Shown piece after piece: positions 27,249 through 41,600 of a stretch of DNA of 64,000 nucleotides. The translations under genes and the position numbers were made by a program. Source of the DNA: Pampus argenteus. Lineage: Eukaryota > Chordata > Actinopteri > Scombriformes > Stromateidae. Position 1 is the stretch's first letter; every line of letters begins with the position of its first letter. A model generated the notes under the pieces. That model was given only the letters and a program-made list of their open reading frames with translations. It had not been told where the DNA came from and did not search any database. The stretch lies in contig CM072877.1 in assembly GCA_036937835.1 (NCBI GenBank), forward strand, positions 10,667,001 through 10,731,000, read 5' to 3'.

Positions 27249-29653
27249 CTAAGAATCAGAAGCAAGGTCATTAATCATAAAGGTTATTAATCAACTCTTT
27301 ATGTTGAGACATAGTCCTGCCAATTGGGAATTTTGTTCCCTTTCTGTTACTGATAAAACATCATCGACCTCTCTGCTGGATATTCTTAATTCAAGGAATT
27401 AATTAACTAAATTTCTCCATCAAAACAGACAGATTGTAGACATTCTGCAATTTACCTTTAATTTGGCAACAATAATTGTTAAAATCTTCATATGCCACCA
27501 TTTAAACGAGTACAAAAGAGGCAAATAACTGGCAAAGTGTCTCTTTACTTTGTGTCCAAAGCACTAGAGACTAGGGGTTTCACCGAATAGTCGACTATGG
27601 TTTTAGCACGATGCATTAATAAAGCAGCAGCAATGCATCTACAGCAGATATGCTAGGGGCGCTGGTGGTATCTGTTGCTGTAGTTGATGACAAGTCATAG
27701 TTGTCATGTGCATGAATTTACACTGTGTAGCGTTGAGTGCTAAAGCAGCAGAAATGCAGCAGGAGGCAGAGAGAAACATGGCTGTTCATCCCGATGCTCG
27801 ACTACAGTCATAGACTCCTGCTATTCCTGCAAGAGAGCAGTGGAGTCAAACAGTATCCAGCTCAGACATGCTTGCTTTGGGTTTAGTCCAACCAGATTGC
27901 AGCTCAATGACTCTGCTGTTTCACCTACCCTCAGGTTGGTCCCGCCTACATTAGTTAACCCTTTACTGGTTGTATTTGAGACAGTTTTGACAAGAACTGA
28001 TCATTATTGGGTAAAAAAAATATATTGCCTGTGATTAATTGACTTGTCGACAACTTTTTGGAAATGGTTGATGAATGAGCAGTCATGAATGCCCTACTAG
28101 AGACAGATGTGTATAATCAGCTGATCAATTATGTAGGAGAAACTTTGAGTCATTCCTGTTAAAAATATTCTAACTCAGCTTTATTTGTCGGGTTGAGGGT
28201 ACTAATATTGCTTGACCTTTCTGTCCCTTTTGAAAATGGGTCACAACCACTGAGACTAAAAGAAAACACTAACACTTTGCAAGAGCTCGGAGAAATGTTC
28301 CTTCTTTTGCGAATTAATTTAAAAACGGCCCTCTAGTGTCACACACCCATCACAGTCAGGTGACATCATTTTTGAGTGGAGGGAGACTTTAAATACTACA
28401 CAGCTCAAAACTACTACTTTTTGTGAAGCAAACAGATGTTCAGTCTTCATCAGCTATGAAAGAAACTAAGAACTTTTTTTTTTTTAATATGATGTGAAAA
28501 ACATTATTTAAGCCATTATTTAAGAGTCTTGGCCTTACTACAGACAATCCTTTTATTTTCTACTCAGTCGCGGCTGTTAACTAGAAAAACAAGAGGTAAA
28601 ATACCATTTTACCTCTATAGAGTAGCCTGGCACTGCCTTCCAATTAATTTTAGAATAGATTTTATGGTATGATTGATCACTTTTTTAAAGCACAAATTGG
28701 CCTCGCTCCAGGAAAAACTGTCCAATTGCCAGCAATTGACTTCCCCAAAGTCTACATTTAATAGAAAGTGATTGTGCCTAATAATTGAGAAGATGTTTCA
28801 ATGTTTATAATTTACCCAGAGACGCTTGTTTTAGAATTAAACGCAAAGACTATGTAGGTGCTGTACTGTAGCAGAAGATATCTCATAGTGTCCACCTGTG
28901 TTACCAGAGGTTCGCACCGTGTCAGCAGTCTCTTCCCCTTCAGTGTGCTCTCCATAGCGACTGTACAGCTCCATGTCAGACAGAGCGCTCTCCACTGCCT
29001 CCTCCTCATAGTCAGTGTGGTATTCTGACTCCTCTGATGAAGGGAAGGAGTGGAGGACAGGAAACAAAGAAGCACATTGTGGGTGAATAAGTGGAAAGGG
29101 TGGAGTGTGGAACAAGTGACAAATGAAAGTGGGTGTGCAGGTGAATGAGTCAGAAAATGCGAAGAAGAATGTGTGACGTGAAGGAGGGCAGTTTCATGAG
29201 TGATGGTTCAAGAGTGAGGAAAATGAGGAGGATGAAGACACAACATCTTTATACATCACAATCACTGGCTGCTGTTAAACATGGATAAGACTCTAGATGT
29301 CATTTGAATATATAACTTGTTTGTAAATGCTTCAATTTGCGATACTGAATTTCCTTCAGTGTGTTCACTTTTCCATTTCCTCCTCTATGTGGAACAAGAA
29401 AACCAATCCAAACACAAATAAGAGCAAGCACAGGAAAGACAAATGTGCAGGAGAAACAGCAATAGCATGCCTTCCACTTGACACTGTGTGTACATGTTTT
29501 TAAAGAAAAAAAAAAAAAGATGAAGAATTCAGGTGTGGCTAAGTGTTGTCAGTAGTTTTACCATCCACCAAAACAGGTTTGACAGGCTCAATACGGGACA
29601 CGATTTCTGCCAGGTCAGTGAAAGAAGCATTGGGACATGTCACCACCTGAAAG

Positions 29654-29685
<32 letters not shown>

Positions 29686-32600
29686 CATTAAAAATGGACA
29701 AAATAGACTATGCTAACCAATAATTGGAAAGATACTGATGTGATGGTGATGGTTTTTGGCCAGTTGGCAGTGGAAATAGGTTGTGTTTTTAGTTTCGTTT
29801 CACTCTCATAACAGTAAAGTTGCAGCTGGACAGCTAAACAATGAGCTGGAGCTCCGTAAAGCCGAGAGGAGCTAAGTCAAGTGATAATTATCTGTAGATT
29901 CATCGGTACAAACAACACCACTCGCAATACAACATTGTAATTTCATACATCATGATAAGAAAAAAAATACTGATTGTAGCTACTTTAACTTTCATCCTTT
30001 TCCTGATCGCATTCTGACTGTTGTAATTCTCTACACACAATGTCGAATCACATCACAGGAGGTGATAGATTATTTTCCCCTGAGATTTGCACCCTACAGT
30101 GGCATCTGAAAATAGAAAGGCCCTCATTAACTGCTTATGTGGGATGGCTATTGTTTTAAATACAATGGGATTTATTTATGTAACATTCTTAAGCATTACT
30201 GTGTCAAATCTGCAACCGTGACTGTAGCTCCATCCTTCTTTCCATAATTGTTCAATTTTGTTTTATTATTGTGTAGCTTTGCGTGATTGTCATAACTCAG
30301 TATTAATCATACTATTTTCCCCTTCATTCTCCTCATGTTGTTGCTCAGATTGGGGGTTAAATATCTCCTCTTTCTTCCATCTTTCTCCCTCCTACCCTGT
30401 TTAGTTGGTCCTTTGTCTTCCTTTGACATTGCTGGGGGACAGATCTGGTGTGAGGTAAATATATTTCTGTACTTCAAGAGTCGACTGATTCACAGTCTTA
30501 ATGTTATGACTTTAAGAGAGGTGTATCCCAAGGCCTAAAATGTGATGCTATTTACAACAAAATGCAGACAACAATGGGCATATAGTGTAACGCAATAATA
30601 ACGCAAGATGGGAAAACCTACATACACATACATGATAAGTAAACTGAATATCTTTAGGTTTTCCGCTGCTGATTGGCCAAAAAAGACAGAATGACACACT
30701 GAGTAAAACACTGGCAAATTACAATATAATGAAAATAATTATTAGTTGCATCCATAGAGAAAACATGTTTTCCTTTTCTTTAATTCTTTAAATTACCCAA
30801 AACACATTTGCACAATGTTAGCTCTGACTTATGAACCCTGTTCATAACAAAAACAAATAGGCGACAAAATGTTAATCAGAATCTGTAGTCATGTTGAAAA
30901 ACTGAAGGACAATAACATACTCTCAACAGCATTCCCATATGTTTCCCCCCCTCCATCCATCCTTACATTGTTCTTGCTTTGGGTGTTGTGGAACTCCTCC
31001 TGGTGTCTGTCTTTCAGCATTTTGTCCACCACTCCACTGCGAGTCCATACATCAAACACAGTCTTGCCATGCTGGTATCCCACCTCCTACATGACACGAA
31101 CACAAATCAATGTTTGATCTACTGTTGGCCAAAATCTTTAAAAAGTCATGCTGATACACTAGAAAATGTTAAATAAAAATGAATTCAGAATACAGTGCGT
31201 TGAAAGAATTTGTCTATTACTGAAATCAACAACACTTTTGTAATCACTCATGATCCAAAAGTTAAGAAACAAATAGCCGACAGCTGAGACAAACATTTGA
31301 GACAAAACAAAATAGATGGCACCATCTTTCTTAAACTTACAGCAATCTCATCAAACTTGCCAAACTCCAGCGTGCGGTATCTGTCAATTGGAGGTCTGAT
31401 ATACTCGCAGTAGTCACTGTTCTTCACAGACTCCAGCTGCCTCACGCAGCAGACGTAGGCCAGTCGAGTCTGAATCTCCGCCATGTTCAACACCTAAGTC
31501 CACAAATGAAGGTAACATATGTATCATTGAAAAACACCTCACAAATAGCCTCATTAATATTCATAGGACTCTTATTTTTAGAAACACATCCTCGCACAGT
31601 ATGTTGTGCCTCTATTTTTAATCAATCCATTACCTTTACTTTCTCGGCTAGGGGGTTGAGGCGTTTCCATAGCAGCCACCAACCAGAGAGCGAGTCGCCA
31701 TAATTAGTGAGGTTGGTTTCATCCCGGCTGCCCACGTCAATAGCTATCACAACTTTAGCCCCCATGGAGCGCGCCACATCAGCTGGGAGAAGAGGTGGGA
31801 CAAGAGAAGAAGAAGGTTTTGTGAAATAATCAGAAGGTAAAAGAGTAAAAAATGAACACAACTGAGCAAATATATTAAGACACTGAGAGAAAGAATGCCA
31901 AGAAAAGTATTAAGTATTAAAAACAAACCTGGCAGGTTATTTATGTAACCTCCATCCATCAGTAGGTGTCCGTCTTTGGGATCACAGAGAGGAGGCAGAT
32001 ACCCAGACAGAGACATGCTGGCACGAACGTACCGCCACAGAGAACCTCAAAAAGCATACAAGCAACTCTTAAAAGTTTTATGCCTATTTAAGCACTATGT
32101 ATTTAATTGAAAGCAACCGACCTGAACTGAGAAAATTAAAGTCATCAATGAGACTAATTAAAAAGGTCAGTTCACCAGTGCGGACAGTGGCGGCAGAAAT
32201 CTCAGAAGTAGAAAACCGGCACGTATAGCTACCACATGGCTTGAAACCACTTTTAGGTTAGAACACTTTGTTGTCTTTTGTGAATTGACCCTTTAAGCAA
32301 ACAAGAAACAGAACACTAAACATTTCTGTACCTACCATCAGTGTGTACTCTCATGGCAGAGGCGGTGATGTCAGTTGTAATATTGAAATATGGGATCCGA
32401 AGGTCCTGCATGTACAAACGGTTACATCGAAACAGACAATTAGTTCACATGATACATTTACTTATCCTGCACTACCACTAGATTGTCTGTGTCTTAACCA
32501 GCTGAAACTATTTATATGTCATCTCTGTGCTCTTTTTTCCTCTTGTTCTATTGGTCGGGGCTTTGGTAAGCTCATCTCACTTACCTCTATCTGTTTGCTC

Positions 32601-35600
32601 TTGAAAACGTTGCTGATGCTGGAATTGAAGGCTGCACCAGAGAACATGGAGGTGACTGGGTACGTCAAATCCAGAACCTTTTTGAATACTGAGGTCATTT
32701 CCTGCAGGAGAAAAATAATAAAAATAATAAATAATAAACTGATAAAAATAAACTGCTTCTTGCCGACCACTTGACTTGCAAAATGCACCATTTTCAAGCA
32801 CAAAAGCACAATTCAGCCGTCAAATTTAAAGTTTAATATTTATTAATTATTTATAATATGATTTATTGTTTGGTAGGTGCTGAATAAGATTTTTTTGTTG
32901 TTTTTCATTCTCCTCATAAGAGGTTTCTACCTCAAAACAGGAACATTTCAAGGGAGCAAAAGTGTCCTGTTCTCATTTTGTCCGTCTGACTTTGCAAAAG
33001 GACAAAATTAATTTTATTACAATAGTGGTTCCTTTAATTTGATACTACAGAGAAGCAGCGCTGCCAGCTGCTTTTACAGCGAAGGTTCAGCAACAAGGAC
33101 GATGCTAGAGTAGGACACAGGCTGGACACACTGCGACCAAGACAAATCCTGCCACATGCTCTGCCCGTAAACCTGGAGACAGAGCAGCTGCCTCAAATTA
33201 GCCATTATGAATGGTCACAGAACTTAAGACATATGGATGAATTTCATATCGCAGCTAAAAGATTCTGATCACGAGCTAATGGCGCGAACATCCAGCGACA
33301 AGGACAGACTCTCTGTGGAAAGCTGATTCAAAAATATTCCCTTCTCTAAAGAGGAATCTACTTCCCTTCCACAAAAACACACAATTTATCTACTAAATGA
33401 TCCCACTTAAGTCATTTGTTTGTCAAAATTATTTAGCCTCATTCTGGAGATGATGAGAATTATGCCATATAGAGAAAGCCCTTGTCGCTCATAAGCTTTA
33501 CAGTTAGATCTGCTAACTGTTGACTTCCTGAAGATGTTTGATCAAGGTCAGGAAGCATCAACGTTTGATTGCAAGATGATTCAAAATGCAATGCACTCTT
33601 GAAGCAAAATATGACTTGTGTCAGTTAAAAAAATGGTAGGTGTTACAACAAATAGCTGTCGCTTTCTCACCATAGCCCATTCTTTAGCCCTCATCCTCAT
33701 GCGGCTGTGGCTACGGTCTTCAGCATATAGTGCCCCCATCAGGGAACCAATAGATGTGCCACCAATGAGATCCACTGGGATGCCGGCCTCACAAAGAGCT
33801 CGCATTATCCCCACCTGGGAGCAGCCCCTGATTGGGAGGGTAGAGAAATAATGGAAAATGTATATGTCTGTGATAACGCTCTGACAATTATAAAATCCAT
33901 TAGGCCTTAAAGAGATGTTATAGCTAAACGCTCATGTACAAAAGTATATTATGACGTGAACTTTTACAAAGTGTTACCTGGCCCCTCCTCCTCCTAGGAC
34001 AAGGGCAATAGCATTGCCAGTGAGGACTCGAGCCAGACGGGAGAAGTCTGAGTGACGATCTGCTGGCTTCTCAAACACACGTTGATACAGCTCCAACTGG
34101 GGGAAAAAAAGGGAGATGACAGTATTAAAAAGTAGAGAGAAGGAGTGAGAGGATGGAGAAGAATTGAATCGATGAGTAGCTAGTGAATATAAGAGAAACG
34201 ATCATGAGAATATGAAATGGGAGGCTGAAATGAGAATAGCAAGAAGGTGAAATAATTAAAAGGAATGAAGGAAAGATGAAGTACGATTGATTGATTTGCA
34301 GATGAGAAATGAGAGAAAGAAAATAACACTATGGGCATCTTTCTCCATTCTCCTACCAGTTTTGGAAGGCTCCTCTTAGAGAAGACCCTTCGGGGGCAAG
34401 AGAGGTGGAGGTGTCTGGAAATCCAGCTTCGCATGTTCAGCCAGTCCACGGTTCCTTTGGGTGGGGGGCCATCTTCTCTGTGCAACAGAACCAGCTGCTT
34501 CTGCGCACGCACTGCGCTTCCTTCCAGCATACGCTCCAGCTAGAGGTAAGGCATCGAGCACACATGTTTTACAACATTTTACGCTCCTCACTTGCTTCAG
34601 AGTGGCTCATAGTGCCTGCTGAGCTGCTCACACAGATGAAATAATGAGGAATTTCCTAATTTCATGTGTACTTTTAATGTGAACACCATAATTATGGTTA
34701 TATTGAAGAATTGTAGACAGCACGCTTACCAAGAAGGGCATGACGGGAAGGTTATTTAAAAGATTAATTTGTGCAATTTTGCAACTGATGCAGTTTTATT
34801 ATGTTTCTTAATGAGCAGTCTTAAAATAATGGCAAAAAGGTCTGAAAGGAAGTTCAGATCTTCCACCCAGTCAACAGGCCCTCTGCTAAAGGTATAGTGT
34901 TCAAGGTGAGAGGGTGTCTGTATATATATATGTGTGCGTATGTGCATGAAAGATAAAAATCAAGCCAGAGCTATAACTCATTCTTGTGCCTGAGCAAATA
35001 TTGATCCATCTTTCCATTTCTTCTACCTCCTGTTAACAACAACAACAATAACAGGGATACATTTCTTTTTTTTTTCTATGCCAATTTTTCCACGAGATGG
35101 CAATTTCCTCTCTTTCCTTCATCAGTTGCACTTCATTTCCCTCCCAACCCACCTCTCTTCCACAATATCCATCCAAGCTTTTCTCGTTTCTCTCCGTATG
35201 CCCCCAAGGGTCAAATACAAACAATTCACAGCCTGTGTGACCATTAAGTTGGCTAAAACCACGAGTGTAACTGTGATTCAAGAGCATAATGATCAGAGCT
35301 TACTTTAAATATCACATTAGACAGAGACCTGCTTCACTAAGATCCCTAATATTGCACATGCAGAGTGGAGTCTGAATAAGAGTTTGGTTAATAATAATTA
35401 GTGCGATGATTTCTCTGGACAGAAATCTAATAAAGGCTTAAAATGTATGGTCAGTTGTTATGCAGACCATAAACATATGGTTGTTTTCTCTCAGCTCCAC
35501 CTGCGTAAGAGGTTTACATATCAAGTGCTTTGAAAATTACTCGACAAGTAAGAAAGTTTCAAGTTAGTTTTGGACTTTTAAAAAATATTTCTTGTCAACA

Positions 35601-38600
35601 AAAATAATATGGAATATTTCCATCTGTAAACTTGTCGGTTATTCATGAAAGAAACATTTTCTGATTACAGCTTCTCAAATGTGAGGATTTAATGTTTTCC
35701 TCTATTATATATAATTATAAACTGAGCAAAAATGAGCATCTTCTCTCTTGCTTGGACATTGGAGTAATTTGAAGATGTCACATTAGGCTTCTGATGGGTA
35801 TTTTTCACCTTTTGACATTCATAAAACATACTCTAGATCTTTAATGAATGATGACAATGGTAATTAAAGTAGTCATCTTTGCCACTGATTCAACTTTCAC
35901 CACCCCTAACACCTCACCTCCCCAACAGCGGGGTCCTGCTCTCCAAGTCCCACGATAATAATGCAGTCGGCCTGACGAATGCACCGCTGAGTCCATGGGG
36001 TCAGCGTGTAGTCTGTCTGGTAAAGAACAATGCGATGGAGGTCTTCCTGTTGGCCCAGCCAGCTGGATAGACGGTACTCATGGACACTGAACAGGGGAAA
36101 GGAGTCTATTAATGACAGGTGGCATTGCTTAGCTGGCAGCACACAGTAGATCCATTTTCCTGTTGTGCCAATAAACCTTACTTGAACTGAATTTAATGAG
36201 TGATTTAAAAAGGGAGTTAACAGAAAACTAAAGTTGATCATCCAGCTGTATAACGTGAGAAAAAGATTACATGTTGAGATGTTTGCTCAAAATTATCTTT
36301 TATAGAATTAATTTGGGGCATCCTGAAGTGAACATAAATGCTAAATTTAACATGAATCATACCTATCTAGGGCTGCAGCTCCAAGGCGCTGTTTGATGAT
36401 ATCACTGGTCAGCAGAAGAGTAGGACCTTTATGTGAAAGATCACAGCAGTTACAGTCAATGTCTTGTCAAAGCATGCGGATAAATCCACCTTGTTTGGAC
36501 TGTTGACAAGTGTTAAAGGGCTACTAATTTTATCTGCAGTTTCAAGAGAAATAATAAAAACAACTTTATTTAACCCTTTACCCTGTTTAGTATATTCCAA
36601 GCCCTCAAACACACACACAGTCTGTATTAGTGAGATTAGTGGGTTAGCCGGTTATCTTGAGGATTAACTCAGGTTTTTAGAAGTTGGTTCACTTTCAACT
36701 AGGGTAAATCACCTATCCTGAACAGAGGAGCAGAACAAGACCTGCCAACAGCTCAAACACTGGCCAATCAGCACTGAATCATCATTTCTACAGGATCCTG
36801 CCATAAACAAAAATCCTGAGTTTACAATGTAAAGTGACAAGATAAAAACACCAAGAATCATTGTTCCCGTCTTCCATTCACCTCTAAAAACTGAGCTTCC
36901 AACAAAAAGGAGAGATAGTTAACAACACTAAACATAATGATGTTTGCAGCTGCTTTATAACGTACTAAAGGGATAGCCGACAGTTTCAACCTTTTTACAC
37001 TCTGTTTCCATTACTGCAGGTCAGAATAACATGAGGTGACTGCGCGATGTTAAATGCAAATAAAAACTAAACCCTCTGTTGTGTTTTATTAGAAAAGCAA
37101 TGTGATTAGCTTCCTCATCATAAATAAATCATTTCTGTCAGATCTCATGAGGCATTAATTACTCTCTGCTCTCTGCTCTGGCAGTCTGACAGTACTTTGA
37201 ACTTTTTTATGCGCATGACACATTTAAAATAGTTTGTTCATCACCTAACAAAAATACTATATACTAAAGACATATAATAATTCCCCACATGTATCTTAAG
37301 GCTTATCCTTACTTTCAATATTTGGGAATTATTTCTAGTGTTTCGTCTACATCTTTTTCTATTTTAGTTATGCGATTGTTGTCATTCATTCATTCATTCA
37401 TTCATTCATTCATGGTTCTGACGATGTCACACCTCAACCCCACGTGTTTCACATGAACATGCTCATAGTTGGACAGGAGAACCCAGAAGTGACTGAGCTA
37501 ATTGATGACAAGCTTCGTGATGAGCTGTCCTGATGGCACGGTCAGTTCAAATTAAGAACTAAAGTAAACAGGACATTGAACTGGGATAAGCCTGAGGTAT
37601 TACGCTGTAGGAGGTAATAGCTACAATACAAGCTGATCAGACACATCACCTCCAAGTCCAAGCTCCAATGTTTCTTTTTTTGTTTTTTTACCTATTGCGA
37701 TAAGCGCATGCTGCAGCTCCAGGGTGAAGGCAGTGAGAGGTACTTCCTCTGATACAGGCAGGACTGTCACTGTGGAGAGGTTGGAGGCTTGATTCCCTGC
37801 ATCCCACTTACTGCCAGGGGTGTGGAGGGCCAAACTGCGAGCTGGGGACATTCATATGGATACAGTATGAGTAAAATCTTGTCCTTCAACACCAACACCA
37901 CTAGAACTATCCCAAGTAAACAATCAGTACACAAGTATTGTAGCAAGATAAGCCAAAACTAAACATTATAGACAGGATTACACATGTAGAGACACACACC
38001 TGTCAGAGGACCATTGACCTGCTGGAGGATCTTCTGTCCTAGTAGGTGGATCAACCTGGTGACAACCTGAGATGCACATTTTACATTTAGGCTCATTTTA
38101 AATTTTACATTCAAGAAAAAGGAAAAACATTTTGGGATTTTTTTTTTACCCCCATTATTGTCTGATCACTACACATACGTGAATTGGGTTTTCACATCAG
38201 CTGTTTTTAATTTAACCTGAGGTTCACCCTACCTGGGGGAACTTTCTCTTGATGGAGCTGAGAGCACCTTCTGGTAGTTTGGCCAGCTCAGAGTCTCGCA
38301 CAGCGTGCACCGTGGTGGCTCTGTTCTGATGGGTCAGAGCCTCCACCTGCAGAGAAACAAAGAACACGTCACAATGTTTACTAAGTAAATGATTGATCCC
38401 AGGCGAAAGGGAAACCCCAACTATTCCTAATCATTACGACACATAAAATAAAGCAATAACAAATATGATTAGTACTTTACTTGAAACAGATACTAGTTAC
38501 ATATTTTAATGTAGGTTTTGAGTTAATCTCGGACTGTTGAGCCCTACTTTCAACAATTTTAGAGATAACTTCAACTTTTCTCTTCTTGAAAATCTATAAA

Positions 38601-41600
38601 TAACTACATGTCTCTATCTTATCATCCAGAGTTGACGTCAACGCAGTGGTGCTAAATTTGCTGCAGCGACAGCTTCCCACCTCCAGGTAACTGTAACCAT
38701 AGCATCCATCAACCCAGGTATTATTAGAAGCATTGTGGCAGAGACCAGCCACATCAGCTACTGGGAAAATGGGTGAGTGACAAAATAAACTTTTCTCTGA
38801 ATTACGGTTCGAGGATACAACAAAAAGGGGAAGGTTAACAAAATGAAAACTGAAACAGTATTCATATCCATTTTTTTATGTGACCCCCATTTAAAAAAGG
38901 GACAATGTGGGAAGTGTGTGTTTTATAATCTTGGGAAATATACTGATATGCTGGATATGTGTCTTTGAGAAGCACCCCGGTTTTCTCACCTGTACATACA
39001 AACAGTGAACATAGTATGAATTTAATGATTAACTACTGCTAATAACAATTTCCTCATGCATTTAAATCTGTACTTTATTTTTTTGCCAGAATGAAAAGGA
39101 AAACTTAGCTCATGCTAATTTTTTATGAAAATGCAGAAAGTGATTTTAAATCTTAAATGATAACAGCTGACAATTCTTTATATTTTAGTTTTTGTTAACA
39201 AATCTTTTGCTGCGGATCGGATGTGTTAATTAGTTTTTGGACAGCAATGGAGGTGAATGGCACAGAGTAATGCAATATATCAGGATTACTTTATAAGTAG
39301 AATTCATTGTTGGTTTGGCTCTGTGCATGAGATTTGTTGACATAAGAAAAATACAGAAAATCACCAGCCATATCCTTTAACACAGTGCGCACACTTAAGT
39401 AATTCATAACATTTCCCCTACTATCTGTTTTTCATGGTCCTTACCACTCCAATCAGGTCGCCACGTCCATACTCTCCTATCAGCTCCTTCTTGCCGTCCT
39501 CCTTCATGATTACAGAGCGCAGTCGACCACTCAGCACTATGAAAGTACTGTCTGATTTCTCACACTGCCTGAAAAATATACAGATAACTTTAATTTGTTT
39601 GCAAATTTGTGAACGAGCTTGAGAACCCAAAACCAAAATTTAAGAATTTAGTTGCCTCCATTGGAAAGGATCTAAAAATTTCTCCCACATGTAATGCAAG
39701 AATGTATCTAAAGTTGAACTTGCTTTTCCAAAGATCCTCAGCAGAATACCTGTAAACAGCCCTGCCAGCTTCCACAGCCATCCAGTCGAGAGCAAAGTCG
39801 ATCTGTCTGACAAAAGAAGACATCCTCCTCACCACCGTGTGAGCAACATTCAGCACTACTTTTGGCTCCTCGCGCATAATCCTGAAGAATACACAAAAAT
39901 CCAGTTATAAGTATGTTCTTTGATTCGTTGTATGATTCTACATAGATGGGTGTGCCTATGTGTGCGTCCATGTGACTGACTCATAGAAGTGAGTTTTGGA
40001 GATTGAAAGGAAGCTGCAGTCTCGCTGGGCTCGGACAGTGAATATGAGGGGCTCTCCAGTCAGGACAGCGAGTTGACCGACAAGCTCTCCGGGGTGTGTC
40101 ACAAATAGACGTGTGTCTTCTTCGCGGTCAATCATTCGCTGGTAAACGTGGAGGAGGCCAGAAATCACAAACTGAATGCTCACCTCCTAAAGAAGCAATA
40201 GGTGATAGAAAAGGATAGATTTAACAGTCTGAAGGTGGAAATTCATTCATAAGTATTCAATGTTTAACACTGACATAATTTGATTAACTAAATTCTCTTA
40301 CTTGGATATGTGAACAATATCTTCTATGATATTGTATTCTATGATACCTATGAGAATTTAGTCACAGCACAATAAACTCTCGACTTTCGAGAGTACAGAT
40401 CTCACGAAGTGCTTCATAGAGTGAGATAAGACCTCATCATATTTTCTTCACGTCAGTTCTTACTGTGTATCAAGAGCAAAATTGTGAGAACTTTATGTTA
40501 AAACTCCAGTGTCGTGAAAGTGCAACTGCTTTGTGAGTTGTTGTTCTAACCTGGTCGCCCTGACGAGCCACCACAGACCCAGCTTTGACCTGATGGAGGG
40601 TCACTCTGCCCTCAAGTAGACTGGGATCCTGCAACAGAAAACTAAAAATGTTTAGAATATCGGCTAATTTATATCTTCAGACACACCTCCTCTGATGAAT
40701 TAGACGTGTCACCCTAATCTATCAAAAACCCCTGAAATATTTATCCCAACTCATGTTACTTGTGTGATCAAACTCTCACCTGTAGCTGGATAATTCCCAG
40801 TAGGTCCTTCTTAGCAGCCTGGAGGATTGTGCTGCTCTTGCTTAGATAGATGGCATCAGAGTGCCCCCCACTGTCTGTGTAGTGAAACACTTCTGAGGGC
40901 GTGTGCTGCATCATCACACTCTTCTTCAAACTGGACTGCAGACAAAATAGTGTGATTTATGAGGAATGACGTGATAAGCGGCAACATAAGGAAACAACAC
41001 CTTTGAAACAACCAGCCTCTGATTCAATGCGACGGGGTGACTTACTTTCTGAATTACGGGACTGGATGGAGTCTCATCTATAGTGACTCTGGCGCGTTCA
41101 CAAACCATGCTCAGGTCTGCAAGTCAGGACAAAGGAGGAGGATTATGAGTGTGCCTTTCAGATCAGTGACTAAAAGGCCTGTGTAGGAAATGAATACAGA
41201 CATTTGGTGATTGCTGACATCCGAGACAGTGACCTACCTGCGCAATCGGTGGGCATCGAGATGGATCGCAGCTTCCTGTAGCTGTTTGAAGGGCTGTCCT
41301 TTACACCATCTGTTTAATGTAAAAGTGCCAGCTGATCAGCCTCAACACCAAAAAAAAAAAAAAGCACAATTTTAAAATTGTGTGCACGAGTGTGTGACCT
41401 GTCTCTACGGGGCTCTCTGTGGTGCCAGCAGGCAAATCGTCCTGGAAGTGCAAACGCCGAGTTGTCTTCCCAGAATTCACCTCTCCGATCACACTGTTCA
41501 CATTGGACAAGGGCATCGCCTGACTCTCCTGTCAATTAAGCAACAAAACAGTTAACTAGAGCTGCAATGATTAGTTGATTATTTGATTAGTCAATCAAAA

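Larger units (their letters stand above)
28905..34096 (-). other. pnpla7: pnpla7 exons 26-35: patatin catalytic domain and C-terminal acidic tail
   Basis: Coding exons: 33978-34096, 33671-33827, 32585-32701, 32336-32405, 31929-32045, 31634-31782, 31341-31493, 30967-31086, 29562-29646 and 28905- or 28918-29033. Exon 26 ends in ALVLGGGGAR, exon 27 holds VDLIGGTSIGSLMGALYAED and exon 30 holds LLMDGGYINNLP. The last listed exon is acidic (SEYHTDYEEEAVESALSD). Two donors are possible: GTAACA at 28904, or GTGCGA at 28917, which changes the frame into the terminal exon. Confidence 0.88.
34357..38066 (-). other. pnpla7: pnpla7 exons 21-25: linker before the lipase domain
   Basis: Coding exons: 38000-38066, 37692-37841, 36363-36426, 35918-36086, 34357-34539. 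They include VTVLPVSEEVPLTAFTLEL, GPTLLLTSDIIKQRLGAAAL and WLGQQEDLHRIVLYQ, all conserved in NTE-type proteins. Exon 23 (36363-36426) uses an acceptor with a weak pyrimidine tract (CACATAAAG), but its sequence fits the family and the reading frame. Confidence 0.88.

Noticed and set aside
37384..37412. Regular short repeats as a CRISPR-like array
   Set aside because: It is a simple tetranucleotide microsatellite with no spacers, in a vertebrate intron.
38630..38760. Possible additional pnpla7 exon
   Set aside because: The flanking exons (39445-39568 and 38233-38346) join directly in frame and reproduce the conserved family sequence (DLIGV then VEAL), leaving no room for it.
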